Part shown: one piece after another, positions 24,559-34,262 of the stretch
Numbering within the stretch: the first letter of the stretch is position 1
How the letters are laid out: every line of letters begins with the position of its first letter
From: Phycisphaerales bacterium
GTDB taxonomy: Bacteria; Planctomycetota; Phycisphaerae; UBA1845
Reading direction: 5' to 3'
DNA: 64,000 nucleotides
Assembly (NCBI GenBank): GCA_020852275.1
Contig: JADZBE010000029.1
Location: forward strand, 82,399-146,398
Notes under the pieces: model-generated
The model's database searches: none
Told to the model about the DNA's origin: nothing
The model's input: only the letters and a program-made list of their open reading frames with translations
Translations under genes and position numbers: made by a program

Positions 24559-27500
24559 TCAGCGGCCGACCTTGCCCAGCAGCGCTTCCAACTCCTTGAG
24601 CGTCGCTTCGTCGAGGCACGCAGCCGAGGCGTGCATGGCCTGGGCTTCATCGAGACGGGACTTGGCCTGCGCCGCATCGCCGGATGCAAGCAGCACGCGA
24701 CCCAACTGAACCAGCGCCTTGGCCTGCTCCGCTCGATGCCCCGCGCGCTGCGCCGCGGCGGCGCATTGCTGGTAATCGGCGCCGGCACGTTTCGGTTCGT
24801 TCATCCTTTCCAGAATGTGCCCGCGCGTGTCCAGCACATCGATGAGCACCGGGCTGCGCGGATTTGATCCATCCGCGCCGGACGCCAGCGACACGGCGCG
24901 ATCCGCCAGCTCCAAGGCACGCTTCGGATCCCTGTTCTCCTCGTAAAGCAGCCACGCGACGCCGTTGAGTGCGATGACCAGGTTCCGCCGGCCGCTCGTG
25001 CGTGCGTTGGCAACCTTCTCATACGCGGCGAGCGCGGCGGCGCGATCGCCGAGCAGGTACTGCACGGACGCGAGCGCCAGCCATGCTTCGTGATTCGTCT
25101 CGTCGTCCCGCGTGACGGGAATGAGCACGTCGCGCGCCGCCGCCAGGTGCGCCGGGTTGCCCGTGGCCGCCAGCAGGTTCGCGCCCGTCGTGTAAACCCG
25201 GGCGTCTCCCAGCTTGTCGGCGCGGCACTTCTCCAGGGTCTTGCTCACCTCGTCGAAGCGCCCGCGCTTTGCTGAAAGCCGCAGCGAAACCAGCAGCACA
25301 TCCGGAGACTGCGGGGCTTTGGCGAGCGCGCGATCCAGCCAGCGCTGCGCCGCGTCCGTCTCGCCGGCAACGACGTGCAGGTCCGCCAGCGCGGCGAGCA
25401 GCGCCGGCGAGGCGCTTTCTCCGCGAGAATCGGCGTAGGCAGTAAGTCCCTCGACGGCTTCCTTGGACCTTCCGGCTTCCTGGAGCGTCAGCGCGCGCTT
25501 CACGTGCGCGGCGTCGCTGTGCGGGTCCGATTTGATCGCCTCGTCGATCAGCGCCAGCGCCGAGTCCGGTCCGGCCGACGCGCCTTCGGCGCGAGCCACA
25601 TCAGCCAGCAGCATCCTTGCCTGCGCCTGCGCCGGTTCACGGGCGAGCACGTCCTCAAGGATGTCTCGCGCCTGCGCGAGGTTCCCGCGTCGGCGCTCGA
25701 TGTCCGCCTGCACGATGCGGAGGCTGCTGTTTCGCGGCAGTAGGAGCAGCGCCTCGCGGCAGAGGTTCATGGCGGCGTCTTCCTCTCCACGTTCGCGAGC
25801 AATCTGAATGTGCAGCAGGTGCGCCTGCAGCAGCGTCGGACGCGCTTCAAGGATCTGTTGAAGCATTCCCTCCGCCTGCTCCACCGACGCCTTGTCTCGC
25901 TTCTCGTGCAGCAAGGCCGCGGACAGGAGTTGAAGCAGCGGATCACCCGGGTGCTGCGCGAGGAATTGATCGAGCATCTGCCGCCCGCGGGCGCGATCTT
26001 GCGGCAGCGTGGACGAAAGCAGCAGTTCCGCCAGTCCCTGCTTGAGCGGCAGCGCGTCGGGCACGGAGGCGAGACCGGCCTCCATCGTCCGAATCGCCTC
26101 GGTGGGTCGCCCGGATTCCGCATAAAACCGCCCGAGCAGGAACCACCCTTCCGCCGGGTTTTCCGGTAATTCGGGAAGGCGTTTGAAATCGCGCTCCGCC
26201 TCTTCCAGCCGGTCGCGGCGGAAGTAGAAGCGTCCCCGCACCAGATGAGCGGCGTAGCTGTGCTTCGATTCCACCTCGCGGTTGCAGAGCGCCTCGGCCT
26301 CCGCGAACCGCTGCTCCCGCTCCAGCATCTCGGTCCGCGCCAGCAGGATCGCCGACGAGTTGGGCAGCAGCGCCTCGGCCTCGTCGAGCAGCTTCTTCAC
26401 GCCGTCGTAGGGCGCGCCGCCGCGCGAGAGGAGCTGCGCCAGGAGGAAGCGAGCGCCCCCATCCTTGGGCTTCTCCGCGATGTGACTCCGCAGCAGCGCG
26501 ACGGCATCCTGGGGGCGGTCCTCGCGCAGCGCGATGTCCACGCGACTGGACGTCACGTCGCGCCCGGCCGCGGACAGCAGATCCGCCACCTGTGTCGCCT
26601 CTGCAAATCGAGCCTGCTGCTGAAGAAGACTCAGGAGGCGTTCCGCGACGCGCACGGCGCGGGGATTGGCGGCGAGCACCCTGCGGTACACGTCCTCGGC
26701 CTGCGCCGCCCGCCCTTTCTCCTCATGAAACAGCCCGAGCGCTTCCGCGGCGGAGGCGAACGCCGGATCGCGCTGGAGGCACTCCGTCAGCAGCGTGGTG
26801 ATTTCCTTCTCGTCGTGGTTCGGATCGCCGCGAAGCCACGCCCGCGCCTGGTAGAAGCGCCAGCGGATGCCTTCCGCCGGGCTTTCGATATTCTTCAACT
26901 CGTCAATCAGTTTCTGAACGTGCGTCGCGTCAAAGGGCGCGAGCGCTTCGTCCGCGTCCAGCCGCGCCTCCAGCAGCAGCACGCGGCAGCGCGGGTTCGT
27001 TGGGGTGGATGCCCGAAGCTCCTCGAGCTGCTTCAACCCCGCCTCCACGTCGCCATGCTTGAGCTGAAACGTCGCCCTTGCCAGCAGGCTGTCAGCGCGC
27101 GTTGTCGGGTCGCCGTCCGCCAGGGCCGCGGTCTTCTCGACGGCCTGTTTCGCTTCTTCAGTCTTGCCCAGGCGCTCGTACAAGTCCGCCAGCGCCAGCC
27201 AGAGCCGTGCGTCATCGGGGTGCGCTTCGGCGGACTGCAGAGCTGCCTGCGCGGCTTCGTCATCGCGCCCGCGACCCAGCAGGAACGCGACCAGCGCGTC
27301 CGTCGCGTCCTTGGGATCCATGCCCTCGCCCAGCGGCGCGCGCAGCAGCTTTTCCGCCGACTCGAACTGCCCGGCTTTGCTTTCAAGCATCGCCAACCAC
27401 AGTCGCGCCTGAAGCCGGTCCGCGGGAAGCTCGGGTCTGACCTTTGCCAACTGCCCGCGCAGCGCATCCGCCCGCTCCGCCTTCACCTGGGCGGGGTCCA

Positions 27501-29034
27501 TCGGCAGCAGCGCGATCTCGGCGCGCACCTGCGCCCACGCGGCGTCGTCTCGATACGGCTCGAACTGCGCCAGCCTCGACGCCTCCTTCAGCACGCTCGC
27601 CCAGTCCCCGGCATCGACGAGGATTTGCGTCAGGTGCCAAAGCCCCTCCGGATCGTCCGGCTCGGCCTCGATGTAGCGTTCGATCGACCGCCGCGCCGGA
27701 GTGAGCTGCCCGATTTTGCGATAGCAGAGCGCCTTGTAGAGAAAGATGCGCGGGGCGCGGACCTCATCCGGCAGCGCGATGACCCGGTGCGCGCTGTCCG
27801 GCGCGTTCATCGCGAGGATCGCAATGGCGTCGTACACCGTCGCCCACGCGCGCTGGACATCCGCGCGGGGTGAGGCCGGGTCGATCGCCGCCCGGTATGC
27901 GTCTGCGTTCTTCTTCGCCTCCGCGCCGCGCCCGGCCAGTCCGTAGAGTTCGATCAGCGAGGGAAGATACTCCAGCTCGCGGCCTTGCAGCGGGGTCAGC
28001 GCGTCCTCCCACTCACTCGCCAGCGCGCCTGCGGTGGAGGGCGGTTCGAGCTTCTTGGCAATCTTGAGGCGGACGAGCCGCGCATCCGCGCGAAAGACGA
28101 AAATCTGCCAGCTCTCCGGCTCCTCGCCGATGTCCACGACGACTTCTTCGGCGATCGAGGCGGCGCGAGCCTGCGGTGAGGCGTCCTTCGCAGCCTTCAG
28201 GTGCGCTTCCGCACGCGCTACTTCCCCGAGGTCCGTCCACTCATCAAACAAGCGCATGTGCAGCGCGGGGGTTTCGACCTTGAGCGTCTCCGCGCGCTCG
28301 AGTTCCGCGCGGGCGGCGGCAAGATCGCGCACGTTGCGCAGCAGGAACCGCCCCAGATAAGCGGAGAGCTTCGCGGAATCTGGAAACCGCGTGACACCTT
28401 CGTCGTATCTTGCCCGCGCCGCCTTCAGCCCCTCCGCGCCCGGCTGTGCATCGACCTCCAGCAGCGCGAGCAGGATGAAGGCGTCCGGCGACGAGGACGG
28501 GCCGGCCGCCAGCGCCCCGAGCGTCTTGCGGGCGTCCTCGAACTGGCCCATCGCGGTCCTCGCCCGACCGAGCCACAGCGCCGCCTGCGCGGATTCAGGA
28601 TGCGCTTCGTGCCAGATATTCGCCCAGTACAGCAGTTGGTCGGGGGCGTCGTAAGCGCGGGCTTGAAGACGCACGAGAGGCTTAAGGTACTTCTCCTCGC
28701 CGGGATTCAGGCGAAGCAGCTCCCGATACGCCTGAACGGCCTTGCTGAGGTGCTTCGCCTGTCGCGGGCGCGCCAGCAGGTTGGCGCTCGCCCATTTTTC
28801 AAGAACCGCGACATCTTGGGGATGCCGGCCGAGATACTCCTGATACTGCTTCGCGGCCTTGTCGAAGTCGCCCGCGCCGGCGGCGGCCTCGGCATCCGCC
28901 AGCGCCGAGTTGGCGAGCCGCTCGCCGCGCCAGCTCCGCAGCATTACGGCGCCAAAGCCGAGCGCCGCGACGCCGATCACGAGAGCCAGGATCAAAGCCA
29001 CGTTGATCCGTCCGGTCCGTCGGTTGGATTTCAT
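24559..29034 (-). CDS. Giant membrane-anchored TPR protein (1491 residues)
   Basis: One membrane helix near the N-terminus (residues about 11-31, VALILALVIGVAALGFGAVM) after a basic MKSNRRTGRIN, followed by about 1450 residues of helical repeats. Many 34-residue units have the TPR pattern, for example ADAEAAAGAGDFDKAAKQYQ and AWLALASVQYLLGDRAAALA. The start ATG at 29034 is preferred over an upstream start because AGAGGA precedes it and the membrane helix follows at once. Large single-anchor TPR proteins in planctomycetes and in exosortase-linked clusters are thought to organise envelope complexes; no exosortase genes are nearby. Transcribed alone. Confidence 0.9.
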   Translation of the reverse strand: MKSNRRTGRINVALILALVIGVAALGFGAVMLRSWRGERLANSALADAEAAAGAGDFDKAAKQYQEYLGRHPQDVAVLEKWASANLLARPRQAKHLSKAVQAYRELLRLNPGEEKYLKPLVRLQARAYDAPDQLLYWANIWHEAHPESAQAALWLGRARTAMGQFEDARKTLGALAAGPSSSPDAFILLALLEVDAQPGAEGLKAARARYDEGVTRFPDSAKLSAYLGRFLLRNVRDLAAARAELERAETLKVETPALHMRLFDEWTDLGEVARAEAHLKAAKDASPQARAASIAEEVVVDIGEEPESWQIFVFRADARLVRLKIAKKLEPPSTAGALASEWEDALTPLQGRELEYLPSLIELYGLAGRGAEAKKNADAYRAAIDPASPRADVQRAWATVYDAIAILAMNAPDSAHRVIALPDEVRAPRIFLYKALCYRKIGQLTPARRSIERYIEAEPDDPEGLWHLTQILVDAGDWASVLKEASRLAQFEPYRDDAAWAQVRAEIALLPMDPAQVKAERADALRGQLAKVRPELPADRLQARLWLAMLESKAGQFESAEKLLRAPLGEGMDPKDATDALVAFLLGRGRDDEAAQAALQSAEAHPDDARLWLALADLYERLGKTEEAKQAVEKTAALADGDPTTRADSLLARATFQLKHGDVEAGLKQLEELRASTPTNPRCRVLLLEARLDADEALAPFDATHVQKLIDELKNIESPAEGIRWRFYQARAWLRGDPNHDEKEITTLLTECLQRDPAFASAAEALGLFHEEKGRAAQAEDVYRRVLAANPRAVRVAERLLSLLQQQARFAEATQVADLLSAAGRDVTSSRVDIALREDRPQDAVALLRSHIAEKPKDGGARFLLAQLLSRGGAPYDGVKKLLDEAEALLPNSSAILLARTEMLEREQRFAEAEALCNREVESKHSYAAHLVRGRFYFRRDRLEEAERDFKRLPELPENPAEGWFLLGRFYAESGRPTEAIRTMEAGLASVPDALPLKQGLAELLLSSTLPQDRARGRQMLDQFLAQHPGDPLLQLLSAALLHEKRDKASVEQAEGMLQQILEARPTLLQAHLLHIQIARERGEEDAAMNLCREALLLLPRNSSLRIVQADIERRRGNLAQARDILEDVLAREPAQAQARMLLADVARAEGASAGPDSALALIDEAIKSDPHSDAAHVKRALTLQEAGRSKEAVEGLTAYADSRGESASPALLAALADLHVVAGETDAAQRWLDRALAKAPQSPDVLLVSLRLSAKRGRFDEVSKTLEKCRADKLGDARVYTTGANLLAATGNPAHLAAARDVLIPVTRDDETNHEAWLALASVQYLLGDRAAALAAYEKVANARTSGRRNLVIALNGVAWLLYEENRDPKRALELADRAVSLASGADGSNPRSPVLIDVLDTRGHILERMNEPKRAGADYQQCAAAAQRAGHRAEQAKALVQLGRVLLASGDAAQAKSRLDEAQAMHASAACLDEATLKELEALLGKVGR

Positions 29035-29451
29035 CCTTGAGGTTCCTCTTGGAGGGTGGTGCTCGCACGCCGTGGAGAAGAGCAAACCATCAGGCGTACG
29101 CCTGCACCGCCCTTGGGTGGGAGTCTAACTCCGCCCATGCTCCTTTGGAAACACGGTTGCAGCCCGGCTGCCTCTTGGAGGATGCGAGGTTCCGACTGTA
29201 TCGCAGGCGCGAAACCTGGTAGAATGCAGTGCCTTGCGTGGTTCGCGAGCCGTTGCGGAGCAGCGTTCGGACGACCGGGCTGGATGTTCGTTGCCCGCGC
29301 GCGTGCAATGCACGGCGTGGGCGTTGGCCGCTTCGGCTTTATTCTCGCGTCGCCGACATGGATGCGGTGCTGCCTTTCCAAGTTGCAGATGGGACGGGCG
29401 GGTCCGATTGGGCCTCGCCTATGTAGGTTCGGCGCTTATGAGAAAGGGAAG
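29035..29451. other. Divergent spacer between the TPR gene and a secreted helical protein
   Basis: About 417 bp with no gene supported. The plus-strand frame that is open through it and into the next gene reads as low-complexity sequence and lacks a family match, so the downstream start at 29452 is preferred. A TAGAAT word at about 29220 could be a -10 element but no good -35 partner was found. Confidence 0.35.
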
Positions 29452-30504
29452 ATGATGACCACCAAGATTCGAAGGGCGTGGACGAAAACGACGGCGTTGA
29501 TTGCCATCCTGGCGTTCTGTCCCGCCGCGAGCGCGGACATCCTGGATGACATCCTGGACCTGGTCAAGTCGGCGAAGACGTACGCCCTCGCCGCCCGAGA
29601 CCGCGCCACCGAGGCCCGGAACAACGCCGCGGCCGCGCGCGACAGCGCCAACGAAGTTCGCGACAATCTGCGCGACAGCGTGGGGAACCTGACGGACGCC
29701 ATGCGCGACGCCATCGCTGAGGGAGTCGAGGATCTTCAGCGCCAGCTCGAGGGGGAACTCGAAGGGCGCGACGAATTCACCGATGGGCCGAACGGGTGCT
29801 CCGCGGAGGAGTGCCAGCCGTTCCGCGCTCGCCTGATCGAAATCCTGGACAGGATCGAGCTCGTCGCCAACACGGTTCTCGCCCAGTCCTGTGCCGGCGA
29901 GGTTCGGCTCGACCTCCAGAGGGAAAGAGACCTTGTCGCCAACCTGCCGGGGCGACTTCTTTTTCCGTTGTACCGCAGCCACCTCTTTGACGACGGCACG
30001 CTCGCCCAAGCGCTCCAGGCGGCGACGGAGGATCTCTCCATCCTCGTGCAGGTGTTGCAGGAGGACGAGGCGGCCGCCTGTGCGTTCATCGCCGACAACG
30101 AGGAGGCGGCAGAGGACGCCGTCGAAGGGCTGGAGTGCAAGGCCCGTTTCTTCAAAATGATGGGCAAGCTCTTCTCAGCGCTCGGCAAGCTGCCGTTTCA
30201 GCCTGATGCCGGCGCCTGGGGTTGGGTGGGCATCGTCGCGAAGGTGGAGCCCGGAGAGAAGATCGGTACCGCTCTGGAGGGCCTCTCGGATTCGATGGAC
30301 TCCCTGGCGAAGTCCGCGGGCAAGCGAATCCGCGATTGCGTCAAAGGCGGCAACAACAGCAAGTTGAAGAGGAACCAGGAGGAGATGATGCGGGATCTCG
30401 ATCACGTGCTCGCCAACCAGGACCGGCTCCTGAAGGGTCAAGAGCAGCTTCAGCAGGACGTCCGGCGCATCCTTGAGATTCTCGAGGACAAGCCGCGCCC
30501 CTAG
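29452..30504 (+). CDS. Secreted alpha-helical protein of unknown function
   Basis: A 350-residue protein starting at one of two adjacent ATGs (29452 or 29455) after aaaggga. A signal peptide spans residues 1 to about 26 (TTALIAILAFCPAASA). Residues about 35-90 are an Ala/Arg/Asp-rich helix (ARDRATEARNNAAAARDSAN), likely coiled coil. Cysteines are scattered (CSAEEC, SCAGE, ACAFI, LECKARF) and could pair in the periplasm. The C-terminal 60 residues are again a charged helix ending near RRILEILEDKP. No known domain is recognised. It precedes a polytopic membrane protein by 110 bp. Confidence 0.75.
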   Translation: MMTTKIRRAWTKTTALIAILAFCPAASADILDDILDLVKSAKTYALAARDRATEARNNAAAARDSANEVRDNLRDSVGNLTDAMRDAIAEGVEDLQRQLEGELEGRDEFTDGPNGCSAEECQPFRARLIEILDRIELVANTVLAQSCAGEVRLDLQRERDLVANLPGRLLFPLYRSHLFDDGTLAQALQAATEDLSILVQVLQEDEAAACAFIADNEEAAEDAVEGLECKARFFKMMGKLFSALGKLPFQPDAGAWGWVGIVAKVEPGEKIGTALEGLSDSMDSLAKSAGKRIRDCVKGGNNSKLKRNQEEMMRDLDHVLANQDRLLKGQEQLQQDVRRILEILEDKPRP

Positions 30505-30614
30505 CACGGCGCCGGACAGCCGCTAGAAGAATCTCGCCGCGACGGCATCGTCCGTGCGGGCTGCCGTCGGTCTCGAAGCCGACGACCTGGCGCCGGAAGC
30601 GAGTGCGGATCATC

Positions 30615-32117
30615 ATGCGAGAGCGTTTTCAATCGCCGTATCCCATGGTCTTCGTGCAGTATCATCTGCAGGGGGGCGCGCGTAGGTTCGCAACGATTGC
30701 CGTGGGCTACGTACTGGTGTGCGTACTTGCGCTGCTGGGGTATCGGCGCGCGGCGGCATTGGATTCGTGGCGCATCGTGGCGCTGCATGCGCTGCGGACG
30801 CTGGCGTACGCGCAGGGCGTGATCTGCGTGCTGGTCGGATCGAACATGGTGTACCGCGCGCTCTTCCGCGATCACCAGTCGCGCATGTCCGAGTCGCACC
30901 GGCTCTCGCCGATGAGCGACATCTCGATGGTCCTCGGGTACATGTTCGGCGGACCGCTCCAGGCGCTGCTGCTGTACGGCATCAACCTGCTGGTCGGCAC
31001 GCTGCTGGCGTCGATCGCCCAGTCGCCCGTGAAGATATTTCTCGGCGGCAACGCCCTGCTGCTGAGCTGCGCCATGACCGTCTGGTCGCTGGCGGTCTTC
31101 TGGGGCGTGGGCAACAACAAGCCGGTCAGCCCCGTCGGACCGCTCATCGGGCTGCTCTTTGCGGGTAACGTGCTGCTGCTCTTTCTCCCGGGCGCGGCGC
31201 TGCTGTTCGGCATTTACGCCGGTTCGCTGGCGCTGTGGATCATGTCGGGCGGTTCTTCGCCGGGCACGGAGGCGGTGTACCTGATCGCCGTCTCGAACCT
31301 CCTCTTCACGTGGTTCTGGCTGCGGGCCGCCTGCGCGCGTTACCGCCGACCGGAGCTGCCGGCGCTCAACGGCCTGCGCGGGTCGGTGCTGTTGCTCATG
31401 TGGTTGATCGCGTCAACGATAGGGACGGTGGTCTATCAGCGGGTTTCCCAGATCAAGCAGTTCGAGTTCATGGGCGAGATCGCCACCGCGCAAACGCACT
31501 GGCTGGTGAGCCTTTGCGTCGGGCTGCTGCTGGCGCTGTTGCCGATCAGCAGTGCGGCCACGTTGCGGCACATCTCCTCGATGGGCACGAAGCTGCGCGG
31601 CTGGCCCGACCGTCTGCCGGACATCGCGCTGGGCATTGCCCTTCCACTGCTCATCTGCGGCATCACCGCCGTGCTGGGCCGGCCGATCTGGAAGCCGCTC
31701 GTGCAGGACTCCATGCTCACGCACGGCGCCGGCACGACGTTCGTCACAGAGGCATGGAGCATCTGGCTGAAGACGGGGCTGGCCTGCACGATGGCGTGTC
31801 TGACTTTTCTGGCGATGGCGAGAGTCTGCGCGGCGCGCGAGAAGACGGCGCGCGGGCTGTCCATCTTCATCCTCTGCGTCATGTGGCTGGGACTTCCGGC
31901 ATTGGACCTTGCCTACGCCGGGTACCAGGCCGCCACGACCAGAGAACCCCTGGTTTTTTCCGGTCTGTTTGGGTGCTCTCCGCTCGGGACGCTGGTGCTG
32001 ACATGGACCGCGCAGAAGACGCCCACCCTTGCGGGTCTGGTCTTTCAGACCGCCGCGTGCGCCGTCGCCGTTGCCGTCGCCTCGCTGATGGGCCGCTCCC
32101 GCCGCGCTGCAGCGTAA
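30615..32117 (+). CDS. Polytopic inner-membrane protein, possibly ABC-2-like permease
   Basis: About 500 residues with roughly a dozen hydrophobic segments (for example VGYVLVCVLALLGY, LQALLLYGINLLVGTLL, LLIGLLFAGNVLLLFLP-like stretches and LALLPISSAATL). An N-terminal MRERFQSPYPMVFVQYH is followed by the first helix after a basic patch. The overall look is of the ABC-2 permease-like proteins common in planctomycetes, but no signature confirms this. The start may be the ATG at 30615 or a GTG at 30603 with a weak GGAAG. An orphan ABC-2-type ATPase at 42022-42957 is a possible but distant partner. Confidence 0.65.
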   Translation: MRERFQSPYPMVFVQYHLQGGARRFATIAVGYVLVCVLALLGYRRAAALDSWRIVALHALRTLAYAQGVICVLVGSNMVYRALFRDHQSRMSESHRLSPMSDISMVLGYMFGGPLQALLLYGINLLVGTLLASIAQSPVKIFLGGNALLLSCAMTVWSLAVFWGVGNNKPVSPVGPLIGLLFAGNVLLLFLPGAALLFGIYAGSLALWIMSGGSSPGTEAVYLIAVSNLLFTWFWLRAACARYRRPELPALNGLRGSVLLLMWLIASTIGTVVYQRVSQIKQFEFMGEIATAQTHWLVSLCVGLLLALLPISSAATLRHISSMGTKLRGWPDRLPDIALGIALPLLICGITAVLGRPIWKPLVQDSMLTHGAGTTFVTEAWSIWLKTGLACTMACLTFLAMARVCAAREKTARGLSIFILCVMWLGLPALDLAYAGYQAATTREPLVFSGLFGCSPLGTLVLTWTAQKTPTLAGLVFQTAACAVAVAVASLMGRSRRAAA

Positions 32118-32257
32118 ACCTCTGCATCTTCTCGAATTGCGCCGCCTCGTCGCCTCTTGTCGCCTTCGCAAACTTCCACGCGTTTCGCGTGTCCAATCTC
32201 CTGTACGGCGGTCGCGTGATCGCCGGGCTGAAACTCCAAACACAGGAGGCACAGACC

Positions 32258-33127
32258 ATGTTCGGCGCTGGAAGATGGAACAAGGGGCTTAAGGCTCTGG
32301 CGCCGGCTCTGCTCGTGGCCGGCGGATGGATGAACGTCGCGAGCGGTCAGGTTCGCGTGGACGTGCGGCATGATGATCGCGACTGCGGTCACGCGAACTG
32401 CCGGCGCGTCTGGGTGCCTCCGGTGATCGAAAAGCGGATGCGCAACGTCTGGGTTCCGCCGCGCACCGAGATGGTGCATCGCCGGGTCTGGCACGAGGCG
32501 GTGTACGAAGATCGCAACGTGCTCGTGGACATCCCGGCCGTAACGGAGTGGCGCGAGGTTGCCGCGTTCGACGCGTACGGGCGGTTCGTCGGATACCGGT
32601 GGGAAGAGGTGGTGATCACCCCGGCCTGCCAGAGATGGGAGCTGCGGCGCGTGCTGCTTCGCGAGGGCTGGTATGAAGACGTCTGCGAACAGGTTGTGAT
32701 CTGCCCGGGGCGGTGGGAGAGCGTGTGCGAGGACGTGGTGGTTCGTGAAGGTTACTGGAAGACGGTGTGCGAGCATCGCCCGGTTCCCCTGATCGACGAC
32801 CTGCGGCGGCACTCGCCGCCGATGGAGGCAAAGCCGGTCAGGCCGGTGACGATCCAGCCGATGCCCGATCGCCGGGAGTATCCGGTCGGTGGAGGCAGCA
32901 GGCCGCCGATGAGCCGCGTGAGCGATGATCGGTTCGGCGCGTTGGATCGGCTGGGGATGACGGGTCGCTTCGGCGGGGAGATGAGCGAGAAGGACCGGGC
33001 TTCGATGAGCGCGCGGGAGCGTGCGCAGATGAGCGAGCGGGAGCGTGCCGCGTTGAGCGCGAAGCCCGCAACCTCGACCGGAAACCGGCCCGACGTGCAA
33101 CGGGATGAAAAGGACGGCCGTCGCTGA
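32258..33127 (+). CDS. Secreted Trp/Val-rich basic protein of unknown function
   Basis: A 289-residue exported protein; the ATG at 32258 has caggagg 8 bp upstream. A signal peptide covers residues 1 to about 28 (LAPALLVAGGWMNVASG). Residues about 40-170 hold repeated modules with the words RRVWVPP, RNVWVPPRTEM, RRVWHEAVYED and several paired CEQVVICPGRW / CEDVVVREGYW segments, suggesting tandem beta hairpins. The C-terminal third is Pro/Arg-rich and ends with a charged repeat (MSEKDRASMSARERAQMS). Similar modules are seen in planctomycete secreted proteins without known function. No partner gene is evident. Confidence 0.75.
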   Translation: MFGAGRWNKGLKALAPALLVAGGWMNVASGQVRVDVRHDDRDCGHANCRRVWVPPVIEKRMRNVWVPPRTEMVHRRVWHEAVYEDRNVLVDIPAVTEWREVAAFDAYGRFVGYRWEEVVITPACQRWELRRVLLREGWYEDVCEQVVICPGRWESVCEDVVVREGYWKTVCEHRPVPLIDDLRRHSPPMEAKPVRPVTIQPMPDRREYPVGGGSRPPMSRVSDDRFGALDRLGMTGRFGGEMSEKDRASMSARERAQMSERERAALSAKPATSTGNRPDVQRDEKDGRR

Positions 33128-33250
33128 ACCTCGAAGCGGCTCGTCGGTTCACCGTGCAGTACACGAGGATTGGGAGTCGAAGCAGAACCGGGACCGCCAC
33201 CGAGCCCGTTTTCGACAGGCGGTGGGTGCTCCGAACCGACAAGTCGAAGG

Positions 33251-33302
33251 ACCACAGGCTGGAAACCTGTGGCACATCCACCGGTTAAAAACCGGTGCCA
33301 CA
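33251..33302. repeat. TGGAAA-loop hairpin pair
   Basis: Two adjacent hairpins: CACAGGCTGGAAACCTGTG then GGCACA, and ACCGGTTAAAAACCGGT then GCCACA. They have the same order as the 52-bp tandem unit at 41800-41954, but with different stem sequences that still pair. They lie in the 343-bp gap 33128-33470, which otherwise holds no gene. Confidence 0.75.
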
Positions 33303-33470
33303 GGAAACAGCGGCACGAGATGCTCAACCCTTACGCGCCCCCTCGATCGGCGAAAGCAGGTCGGGGGGGCGTGTTGCCATTGCGGAGTGGTGGTATGATG
33401 CTCGCGTGCGGCGGCGCGCTTGCGTCGCACGGGTGGCATTGGGATTCGACACAACCGGAGTTCAGGCTTC

Positions 33471-34193
33471 ATGCTGATCGCACGCGAGGGCGTCAGGGAG
33501 ATCGCGCTGGCCACCGTTGTTCTCGGCGGGCTGGCGTATCTCGCCTCGCTCGCGTGGTGGCCTCTCATCATCCCGTTTGCCCTGGTGTGGGCGTGGGCGG
33601 TGGCGTTCTTCCGCGATCCGCCGCGATCCCGCACCTACGCACCGGGGGATCTCTGCTCGCCCGCGGACGGCACGATCACCGAGATCACCGAGCTGGATCA
33701 TCACGACGCCATCGGCGGACCGGCCATCCGCATCGGCATGTTTCTGAGCATCTTCAACGTACACCTGAACCGCGCGCCGTGCAGTGGGCGGGTCCGGTCG
33801 CTGGCGTACCGGGCGGGAGAGTTTCTCGATGCGCGGCATCCGGAATCCGGTCGGCGGAACGAATCCAACACGATCTTGCTGGATCCCGAGCCATCGATGC
33901 CCGGTCCGGTCGAGGTCCGCCAGGTCGCGGGCAAGGTCGCCCGTCGCATCATCTGCCGCGTGGACGCGCATCAGCGCGTGGCGATTGGGGAGCGCATCGG
34001 TCTGATCAAGTTCGGCTCGCGCACGGAGCTGGTCATCCCGAAGCTGGAGGGCACGCAGGTCTGCGTCCGGCTGGGCGACAAGGTCAAGGGCGCGCTGACG
34101 CTGCTGGCACGGCAGCCCGCGCTGGAGTCGGCGCCGAAGGAGGCAGCGCCGAAAGCGGCGGCGCCCGCGCGGGAAGCCATGGGGACGGCGTGA
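33471..34193 (+). CDS. psd: Phosphatidylserine decarboxylase proenzyme, short (archaeal-like) type
   Basis: A 240-residue membrane-associated decarboxylase that turns phosphatidylserine into phosphatidylethanolamine. It has N-terminal hydrophobic segments (LATVVLGGLAYLASLAWWPL), then FFRDPPR, SPADGTITEI, FLSIFNVHLNRAPCSG and IGLIKFGSRTE. The last contains the Gly-Ser self-cleavage site that makes the pyruvoyl group, in the FGSR form of short decarboxylases rather than LGST. The start ATG at 33471 has GGAG about 10 bp upstream. An Ala/Pro-rich tail follows the core. It is followed by pssA, so the two steps of PE synthesis are encoded together. Confidence 0.93.
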   Translation: MLIAREGVREIALATVVLGGLAYLASLAWWPLIIPFALVWAWAVAFFRDPPRSRTYAPGDLCSPADGTITEITELDHHDAIGGPAIRIGMFLSIFNVHLNRAPCSGRVRSLAYRAGEFLDARHPESGRRNESNTILLDPEPSMPGPVEVRQVAGKVARRIICRVDAHQRVAIGERIGLIKFGSRTELVIPKLEGTQVCVRLGDKVKGALTLLARQPALESAPKEAAPKAAAPAREAMGTA

Positions 34194-34262
34194 TCGCCGC
34201 CACCGTCGAATGAGCCGCACATCTGTGAACCGCGATGTTTTTCCCGGGAATCGAGCCGTCTG

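Noticed and set aside
31235..32257. N-terminal extension of the secreted protein at 32258
   Set aside because: The extension is an out-of-frame shadow of the membrane protein; the ATG at 32258 has a ribosome site and a signal peptide.
33370..33400. TTGCCA/TATGAT promoter for psd
   Set aside because: The spacer is only 14 bp, too short for a convincing sigma-70-type promoter.
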